In this document: one piece after another, positions 24,138-36,055 of the stretch
How positions within the stretch are numbered: the stretch's first letter is position 1
Layout: every line of letters starts with the position of its first letter
Source: Oopsacas minuta
Taxonomy: Eukaryota > Porifera > Hexactinellida > Lyssacinosida > Leucopsacidae
DNA: 64,000 bases
NCBI GenBank assembly: GCA_024704765.1
Contig: JAKMXF010000019.1
Span: forward strand, 1 to 64,000
Reading direction: 5' to 3'
Notes under the pieces: generated by a model
Databases searched by the model: none
The model's input: only the letters and a program-made list of their open reading frames with translations
What the model was told of the DNA's origin: nothing
Made by a program: the position numbers and the translations under genes

Positions 24138-24651
24138 TAATTACAAATATTCCTCTTACAAACCTTATGATTATAACATAATATAATATAATATGAGAAT
24201 ATAGCTAAATTTAGAATCTGATTAGCTAGCAATGGTGATTCATAATAATCTATAATTAGAATAGACATTTGTACTATAAATAGGCTAAATTATATTAAGA
24301 TTCAAATAATCAAAACTACATAACATATTATACTTCGAATATCAGCTGGGGAGTCCATTTTAACACCCTTGGACGGGGGACATAACGTATAATCACATAC
24401 TGCAGATACCATTAATAATAGCATTCCACATATGAATATATATTCACCAGCTCCCCTAACGTGCTTTTGTGACTTCTTATGTCCCAGTTTCCATGGTTAC
24501 TTCGTTGGTATTTAGCTACACCCCAGCGAGGGAGGCTACTAATGAATTGAATTTCTTATAACTGGCATCTAATCTGATATGAATATATTTATACATTTAT
24601 TGCCATACAGTTTATATATATTATTTATCTATCACGAATAAATCGATTCTG
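24138..24651. other. Intergenic spacer with a dispersed repeat
   Basis: Contains the repeat listed at 24345-24535. The rest is AT-rich DNA upstream of the next gene. Confidence 0.5.
24345..24535. repeat. Dispersed repeat, copy 1 (copy 2 at 45920-46078)
   Basis: Shares ACACCCTTGGAC near 24362, TCCCCTAACGTGCTT near 24453 and CCCAGTTTCCATGGTTAC near 24482 with the second copy, in the same orientation. Ends CAGCTGGGG and CCCCAGCGAG are roughly inverted, suggesting a non-autonomous DNA element. Confidence 0.65.
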
Positions 24652-27600
24652 ATGGCGAGCAAGCAGGCTATACCAGCTGGACTAAGAGAAGAACTAGAGA
24701 CCGTGAAGAGTATAATTGAGCAGGAAATAAACCTAAACACCTCTCCAGATGGTACCATATTTGTAACTATAGAACTATTAAAGAGAATAGAAGAGGACAG
24801 TACTACTCATAAGGTCACATTTATTCTATCAAGTAAGTTTTCAATATTTATGATTTGTATAGTCAGGGCCTGTGTATAATAATTACATAATTACCTGCTT
24901 GACTGTTATCATATTACAAATATTACAGATTTTACGAAAGCGAATTATGTCCGCTATTTATACTATTTGTTTATCTGCATACTCAGCTGTAACCAATCAG
25001 TTTATAGGTTACATACATAATAGAATTAGAGTATAATCTGATTGGTTACAATATATTGTTTTATTTACTGTTATTCATTAGATGATTATCCAATGTCTTC
25101 ACCTACAATCCTATTGGATGAGTGTCACCCTCCTAGTGACCTGGACGATCACCTACAAGTCCTTTCCTCTACCCTACAGGGGTCACCTGCTATATACTCA
25201 CTGTATGAAGCAGTTAATGAATGGCTACAGAGTAATGACAGTAAGGATAAAATGCTCGAAAAATCACAAATCGAAGAAACTGAAGATATTAAACAATTTC
25301 AGGTTAGTACACAGTAAGTGGCCCAGTGTGAGGTTCCACTTCTCTTTAATGAATCATTTACAACGCTAGGTTATTTCCGGTGAGGCTAATGGAACTGGTA
25401 ACGTGACAGAACCGCTATACGAAGGCATGATTAAATCAATGGAGAGTGAAACAAAACTTAAAAAGGAAATCCAAGATAATGCGCCTGTTGAGAGAGGCAA
25501 GGGAAGGAATAGGAAGAAAGAAAAGAATACTGATCAAATAATTGTAAGATTTTGTGGTTTATTTTAAACATTGTACATATAAATTCCCGTCAATTAGAAC
25601 TTTTTAATTTTACCTACACTCCCTGGCCAAAAGTTTTGGAACACTCGGCCACAATTGACACTTGGCACAAATATGCATTTGCTTTAGTTGTATAGGCTGA
25701 AGATAGTTTCAAACATTTGTGAACTTAATTCTATCATTCATTTTATCATTACAATCGCCTTTTCTGATATATCCACAGACTATTCAATGCATATATTCTC
25801 ACAAAGTTCCATATGCCACATGTGTCATTAGTGGTATGGTGTTCCAATACTTTTGGCCAGGGAGTGTACAGACTATCATAATTTTAGCTAGCAACTTCTT
25901 TCATTTCTACTGCCCTTAATAACCTAACTTTTGAATAGTTTTAGTTGTCAATTCGATAGTATAGAATAATATAATATTTCATTATGGGTGACTACAGAAA
26001 TCTTGCTATATTATAATACAACCATAACATTTTATTTCACAGCAGATATAAGTAAGGAGGTTTTCAAATTATATTTGCTTTACATAAACTTTTACAAACT
26101 TCATAAACAAATAAACAGGTAAGTTGGCTTTTATGCCTTGGTATCTTCCGATACCTTATTTTATAAAAAGAGATTTTCATGTTCTTTTGGTTCTTTGATC
26201 TTCTGTCATGTATCATTCCTTCCCATTTTTCATCATTGATTGTTTCGTAGTCCTGCCATTATAGTTGTATATTAGAATGTGGACTAAATTTGTTCAAGTT
26301 GAGTCCTTTTTTGATTTTTCTAATATCGAATTCTCTATTGCATTATTCAAGATGTAATCCCAAACTTTCGAGCTGTCCTCCTCCTACTATCTATGATTTA
26401 GTAAACTTGATTGTTTACGCCAGTAAAATACAGTGTCTCATCTGAATTTCTTCCCCAAAATGGAGTGAGGGGTTCATATACAAATATTTTGACTCCTTCG
26501 ATTATATCTAATCACATTCTCTCTGTCAAAATTCCCGTATTATCAAGGAAAATACGATTTGCTATATTTGTCTGTTTCCAATAGTAATAAGTGGATTGGG
26601 AAATCTGACCAAATAATTGTTCATAAATTTGGAAAAAATACGAATTTTACGGGACGAGAATTTCAAATTATTTGCTGTGCTTCGTAACTAATTGATACTG
26701 ATACATGAATACAATTTGCCGACGGTTTCGTCACCAATGATATCTACAGTATGGGTTGTTATTAATAAATATTGCACTCTCTTGTATCAATAAGGGAGCA
26801 AGCTCCCAGGTCGTCTTCATGTAAACAATCAGACAACCACAGGTATCAGTTTTGTTTTTTGCGTTTTTGGGTTTTTAGGCCAATTCTAATTTCTAAATCT
26901 TCTTATTTAATTTTATTCTGAAAGGATACATTATGGTTCATCATTAATTTGCTTTAAGTCAGCTTATCCCATTAAACTCAATGTTAATTATGCAAGAATG
27001 TTCGTCTGTTCAAGGATTCTTAGTCCCTATTTCGGAAGTGACGCTATTAATATTCAGCCAAGTTGTATTATCACACTACCAACTATATAGGAGGCAGAGC
27101 AAGGGATTTTCTCACTCGTAGACCACCTCAGGTTGGGAAACGCTGAGGTAGAGGAACTAAAATTCCTCTTCTGTAAATACAGGAGCACAGAGCTCTCATG
27201 CCACTTGTCCAACCAATGTCTTTAGGGCAACAGAAACAAAATAAAGGATGTCAATTGGTCTACACCAGAGACCTCATCTCTAAGTGACTCATTGATCGTC
27301 GTGTGGGGCTCGATCACAACCGATCCCATTTATAATATTCCTCAGTTTAGTTATGTCTTCTAATGCTAGAAAATGGTTCATTATTAATTTACAATATATC
27401 ATGTTACTGGTCGGGTTTATTTTACACTTTTCAGCAATTATCACTCCCTAAATTGGACTCCCTCCCTCCCTTACGCTTTTTGTAAAACTAAAGGACGGTG
27501 CTGTTAATTTCCCATAGCACGCACTTCCCCTTGTAGCATTACGTCACGTTTGAACGTCCAGGGAATTCTCCAGTTTGATATTTGTAACTTACTCTATTTT

Positions 27601-30600
27601 AGAATGTCTCTCATAACAAGCAGAAAGAGACAGGAGAAGGCCTCACGAAGAAGGAACCCATGAAACAAGCAACAGACGTAATACACAGAATAATCTGGGA
27701 CCCTGAGCTACCCTCCGAATGCTTTATTATCGGATATCTCGATAGATTCGTGGGAATAATAGAAAGACCTTTCTCAGAGTTTAGCTGGGAAGATATAGCT
27801 ACAGTAGACTTAGACGTGCTTGCTATTCCTAAACATAGAATACAATACTTTAAGTATAAGAATGTAGTAGTCTGGGATAAGAACTTACAGTTGGATAAAG
27901 TGTATGGCTCTCGGGGTACTAATATTACTATACAGGAGGTTATACAGGAATATGAAGCTAATAATCCCAAGAGTAAATCCAATGGTGAGAGCTTGTTATT
28001 GTTGTGATGATTTGTTTGTTTGTTTGTTGTTTACCAATTAAAACACTTGTTTATTATCTGAGCTATTAAATATTGTTCCCGAATTTCCCATTACTGAAGT
28101 TAGGGCTTTGACACCTTTCAATAACCTCACCACTCCAGTTATAACGAAGCTCAATGGGTCGCTATAATTCCTTTGATATAAGCGGGCATTTCGAGATAAT
28201 AGGAGTTTAATGCATAAAATCTACATATTTCATTACAGAACCCATTGCTACGGAGACAGTAACAGCTGATACAGAGGATATCTCCCCAGCTGAGGCAAAG
28301 ATAGAGCTAATGATTGAGGATTCAGATGATGAGAGTACTATTGATGACGTCAGTAGTGTTGCTAGTAACTTTAATGCTACAAGACTAGCTAACAGGAAAA
28401 GTCAGAATAAGGACAGACCCAATTATTTTCTGTGTTTTAAAGTAAGAATCCATGGTTCTTTTTCATAGATTTATTGGGACGAATTATTGTACTTTCTGTT
28501 GGCTAGTTGCAAATTATTTTCAATATCTCTACAAATATTTATCTTTGTTATACACTTAGGTAACAGACACTGGTATACAGAAACAAGCAAGGAATGTCCA
28601 GAAGGGAGTACTAGCTAACTGTCCGATGCTAGAAGAGGCATGTCTTAACGTCAATAGACTACACGTAACGCTAGTTATGATACGAATAGATTCAGAAGAT
28701 GAGATGTATAGAGCTATTGAAGTTATTGGAAATTTTCAAAATGAGTTATGTAGGATTTTACCTCAGTTTAATAAGATAGAAATCAATGGTGTAGATTGCT
28801 TTAGAGATCAAGTAAGTTGTTTATTTGTTTGTTTGTTTCTTACTTGACGGGATCCCTTGATTGTCGCCGGTTTTAACTTCATATCCAGAGGGAAATGAAA
28901 ACTGGATATTTTACTATTTTTGCAATATTTTGAATATTTTCGGGTGTAATAAAGGAATAAATTGAAAATCTCTGCGTGTTAAATGATATATGTAGTTTAT
29001 TTGTTTGTTTATTTGTTTGTTTGTTTGTTTGTTTGTTTGTTTGTTTGTTGTTTATTTGTTTGTTTGTTTGTTTGTTGTTTATTTGTTTGTTTATTTGTTT
29101 GTTTTTGTTGTTTGTTTGTTGGTTTGTTTGTTGTTTGTTTGTTGTTTGTTTGTTGTTTGTTTGTTGTTTATTTGTTGTTTATTTGTTTGTTTATTTGTTT
29201 GTTTTTGTTGTTTGTTTGTTGGTTTGTTTGTTGTTTGTTTGTTGTTTGTTTGTTGTTTATTTGTTGTTTATTTGTTGTTTATTTGTTGGGTAGATGAGTT
29301 GTAGTTTAATTGGCGTGTTAAAATATAATAATTCTATAATCTATAATTACAATCTCCATGATTTGATTGGTAAAATTGCTAATCAGCTGATTACTGGTTG
29401 CTAGGATGATATCATGGAATGTTAGAACTATTGGAATTGTTTGAGGAACAATCTTGTCCAGTCACGGGGTCTATCTTGGTACTTGTCCGATCCTGCATAT
29501 TTATCAAGTTTTCTTTCGATGTATTTGTTAGAGTTTCAGCAATTTTCAGAGGGTTTATATTCATATTTTCACACCTTTTAACTTCCCTCCTTTTCACTCT
29601 ATTCGTCCTCACGAAAAGCAAAACACTTACGTATATTGTCAATACAAATATAATTACATTAATACAAATAATACAAATAAGAATACACAATTGTATCAAT
29701 TCATTTTCTCCAAATTCTAGAATACATTTCAAAATTCCCATTTTTGCCTAAAAATTTTCTCTTAAATTATTTTATAGTTTCAGTTCTGAACCCATACTGT
29801 ACCTATAAGTTCTCTGTTGGGGATTCTATATGGACTTTATGTTCCGTATTCTATAGCAACACATCTGTGTAATAGATATTCTGTTATCTTGTGTTTCAAT
29901 ACGGGAAATATATGTCACAGTTTGAAAAGCAACATTATCGGGTCACTTAGGGGTCTAGATTGCCCCCCTGTCCTCTGATTAATTAAGTTACTTAGCGAAA
30001 TCACCCCTCGGGGTATAGTTTATGCCAATGAGTCAACAATTCGTCAGCTACTCAAGCCAATACTTAAGGCTTCTTCTATTTCTGTATTTCATAACTCTGA
30101 TTAATACATTAACTATTTACACGAAGTTAATATGACTGTTTTGAATCATGGATGGGACTTTTATGGGACTTTTCCCCAGGATAGAGATTCGTATGCCTTA
30201 CTAATGGAGTTGACGTCTTAACACGTCACAAGGGGATGTGATAATTCTACACGCTGTAGACTGCGCTTAATAAACCAACACCTTGATTCCGCTTATATGG
30301 GTCAAATGGTCTGATCCTGATGTGGTCCTATTAAGCGTAGTCTTCTGTATTTTCATCCTATAGGTAATATTCGCGTGTTTGAAAGCCAACTCTGCTCTAA
30401 CGCGTGTTGCCAGTGCTCTGAAGATCAGATTTGAAGAGGCTGGTATCGGTACCCCTGGTAACCATGTCCCCTTCAAGCCTCACATGACGTTAATCAAATT
30501 ATCCAGACCCTTGGCTAAGAAAATGAACATTACTCGTCTGAACCATTCTATATATTTTGATTTTAAAACTACTCATTTTGGGTTTCAATCGGTTGAGACA

Positions 30601-33600
30601 CTAATCTTAGGAAGTATGTTTGAGTTGAATGAAGAAGATGGATTCTATGTACACAAGTTTGTTATATCTAATCACATTTCTAGTTTGAGGGAGGGCTTAT
30701 CTGAAGTCCTCCTGGCTCAAATTCTCAAAAATATTTGTGTCTCTAATCGGTGAGTTTTTGCTATACACTCAACTCCTGTTATGTCTAACACGGATATATA
30801 AACACATACGGGAGTTGACTGTATTTATAATTATCTCACTTTGTAGTTCTCTACCAGTCGTACAGATGATTGAAGATGTCATGAAACAAGATTTTGAGGA
30901 CTCACATATGCTCGATCGTCTCCTCTCTCTTATAATGCACTATGAGACCCCTGTACACGAGGGATATGACGTGATAATACTCCGTGGACTCCCTGGCAGC
31001 GGAAAATCCACACTAATAGAAAACTCAACCGAATGCAAAAACGGGAAATTATCAATTTGCAGTGCAGATAGTTTCTTCACAGATAATCTAACTGGAGAAT
31101 ACAGATTTGATATTAACAAGCTGAGTACTGCACATTCTTCTTGTATGAACTTGTATCTAGAGAATCTAATCGGGAACAAATCACTGATTATTATTGATAA
31201 CACAAACTCTCAATATTGGGAATATTCTCTCTATAAATGTTTGGCGAAGTGTTTTGGGTACAGCTGCTCGGTTTTGGAGTTAATCTGTCCAGATGAAGAT
31301 GTTCTCAAAGTATACCATAAACGGAACAAACACAATGTTGGTTATGAAGTGTTGGTTGCTATGAGGAACCGTTGGGAATGTGATAATACAAGTGTTGTTA
31401 TTAACCCCAAAAAGGTAAACAACAATTCTCTACTGAGCTTAGTTAGAGGCACAAAAAGTAAACACAAACAGGACACAATTCCTAATCTTACAACCATCTT
31501 ATTCGCAGCTGTTTTTCTAACTCAATATTCATATAACACCCTCATACAACAATTCCCAGCTGTTTTTACAGACATCAAAGCTAGTCACATAACTCTACAA
31601 TATAGACCCACGAGTACAGACATAAACGAGTATAAACTAGGAAGTAATGTTGAGTTTACTGTCTTAGGGTGTGTTCAGGACGATAAGGTGCAGACAGTAC
31701 CAGTTAAACTGCCCTCTGATATCAAATCAGAGAATTCACACCCTCATGTGACCATAAGTGTGTCCTCTATTGGAGCTGCTAAAGACTCAAACAATCTCCT
31801 AAACAAGATAGCTCGTACCAAAAATATAAACGATCTTCCTAACAAACCTGACAATTTGGTACTGCGTGGTACAATAGGCTTACAAGTAGAGACAGCTGAC
31901 GGACATATAAGGCGGGTATTTAATAGAACTGAATTGAACAGAGAAACATCCAATACTCCTAAACCCAAACCTACCCTCCCCTCTATAGATATATACACAG
32001 GACCATCTGACTACATTACCCAGTTATACATCTTTGATCTTGATGGGACACTCATTAACACCCCTGGTCCTCTAGAGGGTCCCGGACAGTATGAGGTGTT
32101 AACTGGGACTGTCTGGCCCTATAACAAGTTTGTTATATACCCTGAGAGCTTGATATACCCCATGAGTACTCATTGTACCCCGGGACCAGGCCTCTTCCAA
32201 TTCTTCTCTCACAAATCGAGGGCCCAGAGTCTGACAGTAGTAATGACAGGGAGACTTCAGTCTATTAGCAATTCTGTCAGAGAGATTTTATCTAATTATA
32301 GTATCATTCCAGACGTGTTGCTATGTAAAGAGGACAATTCTCCCCTCCATACTCCGGAGTACAAGGCTTTGGAGCTTAGGAAACTTCTAGAACAATTCCC
32401 TCATGTAAAATACATTAAAATATGGGAGGATTTGGCTGAGAACCTAGCAGCATTTGCAAATATTACCCCAGATTATTTAGATAAGGAATTCGAGTTTATT
32501 GATGTGATTAGTTTCCAACAACAGTCTCATAAAAAAAAAAGTACTTCTGTGACACAAAAGAAATCTAAAGCTTATCAAACTGTTCGTGTTTATGGGAAAA
32601 TACAGAGAAGTTCGTATCATGATGCTGTAGAGAATACCATTAGCCTGATCTCGTCGCTATGGGCGAGTTGTATCAAGTATCAAGGGAAACCAGAGGATCT
32701 AGCTCACCCATTTGGATCTTACCCTCTGAAACGAATGAGTGACATTGACTTATGTCTTTATGCACCTAGCAAAATGACAGTCATCGAGTGTATCACCCGT
32801 ATGGAACAGCTGTTGGTCCAATGTGGTATCAATTGTATTCACACTTCTCAGCACTCAAGGGTACCCAGAATCCGGTTCCTCTGTCGCTATATGGGAACAA
32901 CAGAGATCAGTTATGATATCATTTTTATGAGAATGAATGAAATGAATGAAATTCCTAGTAAATTGAAGGAATTGAGAAAACTGATTCCTCCAGAAGATAT
33001 CCCTTCTGTTACTGCTCTTGAAGGATTGGAATTTGTTAATAGAGTTAAACAAACACTAATAAAAGGTAAGCAATAATATTATTTGTTTATTTCAGAGGTT
33101 CACAACCTTTTTCACTACGTATACCAATGTTAACACCTTCTATGGACACCCTGCTGTCCTCTGTGGACCACCAAGGATTCCATGTATCCCAGATTGGGAA
33201 CCACGTGCCAGCCAAAGAACATACGGGGCCAGACATTTATATTTAGGGAAATATTATTTTTCTGGGAAGTAACATATTTGTATTTGCCTGGCAACCAAAA
33301 ACGCTGGAGAATTCCACATTTTGCCACGTTCTGGTTGGAACATAACACTCAGAATGTGTCATAATAGTGGCACAATGGCAGATTATGTCACATTTTAAAT
33401 ACATTATGTGTAGGTATCTCTGAAGAAGACTTTGCAGCTGTTATAGAGCTAATAGTATTAATTCTACGTAGCAAACATCAAAAGGGAAATGCATTCCATT
33501 GCATCAGAACATTCCATTTACTCAAAATACTGCTTGACCTCATTGAAAATAAGAAAATATCCAGATCATGTCTAGGATCAGCTGATCAGCTAGCTAGAGC

Positions 33601-34381
33601 TCTCTTGGACCAACTGGCCCAGCTGACTACTGAGGAATGGTGTCAGTACTTAGGAGAGTTTGTACCAGTACAATATATTCCTATCTTACAGGTAATGGGG
33701 TGCTAAGTACAGTGGAACACTGTCTGATAGAGACGTTTATTTATTTTGCAATTTTCAACTCATTTATATATTAAAATTTTTTTACAGAAAATATTCACAG
33801 AATGCTCCGTCATATCAAACTCGCCAACATTTCCATCAGTAGCTGTTTACCACAAGATGTTATCCCCTATAGCATTCCCGTTACCCAATCACGTTGCTAT
33901 GGAAATAGAAATAGAATGTCCTAACCTCCCTCTACAGTTCAAGTACGAGACTATTGTGGAATCAAAATTGGGATCAACTATTAGAAAGATGCTAGAGAGC
34001 GGAATTAACCTAATCCCTGGTCCATGTAGTGCAAACAGGATTTGTTTCAATATTCCAAATATCGAGGAGGAGATAGAGAAGTGTCACGCTACCCTCAAAC
34101 CGTTCCTATTCGAGTTTGACACATTAAGACACGAGGTGACAATCAGCTTAATAAGCCAATCAAATATTGTTCTTGCAGCTGAACAACAAATAGTGGATTT
34201 GGAACCGATATACGCAGAAATTCTCGCGTTTAGATCGAGTGAAGAGAAATCGTTTCCACTCCCATCGACACTTAGCAGCCACCAGAGACTCTTGGTATAC
34301 CAATTCTTAGAGAAACAGGGCTTAAAGCATGTAACAAACACAGAAGGAAATGTGAAAAAGATTATTATTAAGAAAATTTGA
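24652..34381 (+). CDS. Multidomain RNA-end repair protein: RWD, MJ1316, 2H, kinase, 2H-like, HAD, nucleotidyltransferase, R3H-like
   Basis: Ten exons: 24652-24832, 25082-25302, 25370-25543, 27603-27984, 28239-28441, 28560-28811, 30364-30749, 30847-33065, 33414-33691, 33788-34381; 1629 aa. RWD domain about 8-105 (DYPMSSPTILL). MJ1316 RNA cyclic-group recognition domain about 215-295. First 2H phosphoesterase with HVT (His422) and HMT (His511); this MJ1316-2H pairing is that of LENG9. P-loop kinase GLPGSGKST (647-655). Second HxT pair, His847 and His900, as in kinase-CPDase enzymes. HAD phosphatase FDLDGTLIN (Asp997, Asp999). Nucleotidyltransferase FGSYPLKRMSDIDLCL (Asp1232, Asp1234, Asp1290). 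R3H-like C-terminus about 1570-1629. Together these could open 2',3'-cyclic phosphates, remove or add phosphates and extend RNA ends. The kinase-to-HAD part resembles Swiss-Army-Knife RNA-repair proteins. Activities are inferred from motifs. Confidence 0.88.
25544..27602. other. Intron 3 of the RNA-repair gene
   Basis: A 2.06-kb intron holding a complete 250-bp MITE (25617-25866). Outside it I find no exon or known element. A modestly GC-richer patch lies at 27040-27330. Confidence 0.6.
25617..25866 (-). mobile_element. 250-bp Tc1-like MITE, copy 1
   Basis: Terminal inverted repeats CACTCCCTGGCCAAAAGT... of about 28-32 bp, flanked by TA (25615-25616 and 25867-25868). It is the reverse complement of the 250-bp element at 43183-43432, to which it is nearly identical. 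It has no transposase, so it needs a source elsewhere. Confidence 0.9.
28983..29300. repeat. GTTT/GTTTATTT simple repeat block
   Basis: About 300 bp of TTTG/TTTGTTG/TTTATTTG units, with one internal stretch duplicated (29092-29160 and 29188-29250). All three plus frames are open because the unit lacks stops, so the Cys/Leu/Phe/Val ORFs are artefacts. Confidence 0.9.
29412..29741 (-). CDS. Possible small single-pass membrane protein, 109 aa, nested antisense
   Basis: Single frame in intron 6 of the RNA-repair gene, opposite strand. A short N-terminus is followed by a strongly hydrophobic segment (about 15-43: CILICIICINVIIFVLTIYV) and a basic stop-transfer stretch (RTNRVKRREVKR). A polar, Asn/Thr/Ser-rich tail of about 50 residues follows. 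The layout looks like a real type III membrane protein and resembles the two small membrane ORFs at 55023 and 55740, also on the strand opposite their host gene. I do not recognise a family, and an AT-rich chance frame is possible. Confidence 0.4.
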   Translation of the reverse strand: MGILKCILEFGENELIQLCILICIICINVIIFVLTIYVSVLLFVRTNRVKRREVKRCENMNINPLKIAETLTNTSKENLINMQDRTSTKIDPVTGQDCSSNNSNSSNIP

Positions 34382-34639
34382 ACTCTTTTTGTTAGGTAAA
34401 AGTATTTGTTTATGTAAATATTAGAAATATAATATATTGTTGACTCTTTTAAGTTATCACATAAGCTCGATGTCCGTATACTCAGCATCCAGTGTATTAG
34501 TATTAGTATATCAGCTGTTAATTAGTAATTAGCAGAACAAGATTCTTGTTTGTAACTGATAGCTATAGTATGTACATGTTCTATATATTAAGAATTAAGC
34601 TAATCATTCCTACTCAGTATTTGATTTGTATATTGTATA

Positions 34640-36055
34640 ATGGCAGAGAAGTTAACAGACTCAGAAGGGAGAGAGGACTTGGTCTACATAAAGACAGAGG
34701 ATGGTAGCTACAGAGGCTGGAGGGTTGATTTGTTGATAGACAAGTTATCAAGCAAAATGGAAGAGAAAATATTGTTATGTAGCAGTTGTAAAGGAATGTT
34801 AAGAGATGCTTGTCTCTATGAAGGAGATTTGAGGTGTGGTGTGTGCATTCCTGAGGGTGTAGCATGGCAACCAGTAATAATGAACCGTGAAATTGTCTCT
34901 GATAAAATGGTAGTTTATTTGTTGTTATTTACAAGTGTTTGTTTGTGTTTACAGATGAGTTATTTATTTGTAGATTAGTTGTCCCCTGAAGAAGAGAGGG
35001 TGTGAATGGAGTGACACAGTGAGTACAGTAATACACCACCTGGAAGAATGTGAGTTCTTTCCTGTACTGTGTCCTCTGGGGTGTGTCTGTCTGGAAGGAG
35101 AGAGGAAGGGGAAAGTTTTGAAGCTGGAGAAGAGACGGATTGCAGAACACCAGAGAGCCTCGTGTCCCTTAAGAGAACTGGAGTGTGAATTCTGTATGAA
35201 TAAAGTGAAGGCCTGTGAGATGAATCCTCATTTGGAGGTCTGTGAGCACTTTCCAGTTCCTTGTCCTAATAGATGTGTGATAGAAGGGGGGGAAGGGACC
35301 AGACAAGTGAAGAGGAGAGATGTTGCTGTCCATCTATCTGATGAGTGTCCTCTACAGAAAGTAGAGTGTCCTTATTGGGTCTATGGATGTAGAGAGGAGA
35401 TAGAGAGGAAAGAGATGGATCTTCATGAAAGAGAATTCGTACACATTCACTTCAGATTATCAATGACTGATATGAAACTGAAACTAATTAAATCCTCTCA
35501 AGAACAGGTCATAGCAAATACCAAAATCGAGAATTTAGAGAAACAAATTACTGAGAAGGATTCAGAACTGAAATCAATTAAAGAAGTACTCTATTCTCAT
35601 ACATCTCTATCTACAGGACAATTGGAATGGAAGATTGAAGGTGTTAAACAGAAGATAGAAAACAAAGAGTATACTTACAGTGATCCATTCTATGTAGGAT
35701 TATACAAGTGTCAGGGGATATTCAATGGAATTGGTTGAATACAGATGAAGTAGGTGTTTTCATTTATATTATGAAAGGAGGTTATGATGATAAACTACAC
35801 TGGCCTATCAGATACAAATATACGTTTATTCTACTCAATCACATTAACAGTAATAATAATTATGAATTCACTAATCAAATAACTAAGGAAGATTTGGAGA
35901 AATATCCTGAATGCTTCAAGAGACCTACTGAGATGAGAAATAATGGTTTTGGAAATTATTTCTTCATTTCAAACACTGAAATATTAGAAGCTAAATATTG
36001 TAAAGAAGACAGCATAACTCTTCTAATTAAAATAGAATTGTTACCATTTTTCTGA
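34640..36055 (+). CDS. TRAF-like protein, tandem copy 1, frame break in MATH domain
   Basis: Exons 34640-34909 and 34974-36055. Same plan as the other copies: RING-like cluster, zinc fingers (CPLKKRGCEW, FPVLCPLGC, CPLRELECEFC, FPVPCPNRC, CPYWVYGC), short coiled coil, MATH domain (GQLEWKIEGVKQKI, FYVGLYKC). The coiled coil is the shortest of the family, lacking most of the segment between the zinc fingers and NTKIENLEKQI. A one-base deficit at 35714-35719 (CAGGGGATATTC against CAGGGGAATATTC in copy 3) shifts the frame. Translation would then stop at 35738 inside the MATH domain, while the remainder stays open in the next frame to 36055. Either a recent pseudogene, a truncated isoform or an assembly indel. 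Confidence 0.8.

Larger units (their letters stand above)
28812..30363. other. Intron 6 of the RNA-repair gene
   Basis: A 1.55-kb intron carrying a GTTT-type low-complexity block (28983-29300) and an opposite-strand ORF for a small membrane protein (29412-29741). It separates the two HxT motifs of the first 2H domain. Confidence 0.6.

Noticed and set aside
28976-29304. Three overlapping plus-strand frames of about 100 codons rich in Cys, Leu, Phe and Val
   Set aside because: They are translations of a stop-free GTTT simple repeat in three frames, not genes.
33130-33364. Opposing 60-72 codon frames in intron 8 of the RNA-repair gene
   Set aside because: They lie in an intron, overlap each other on both strands and show no domain.
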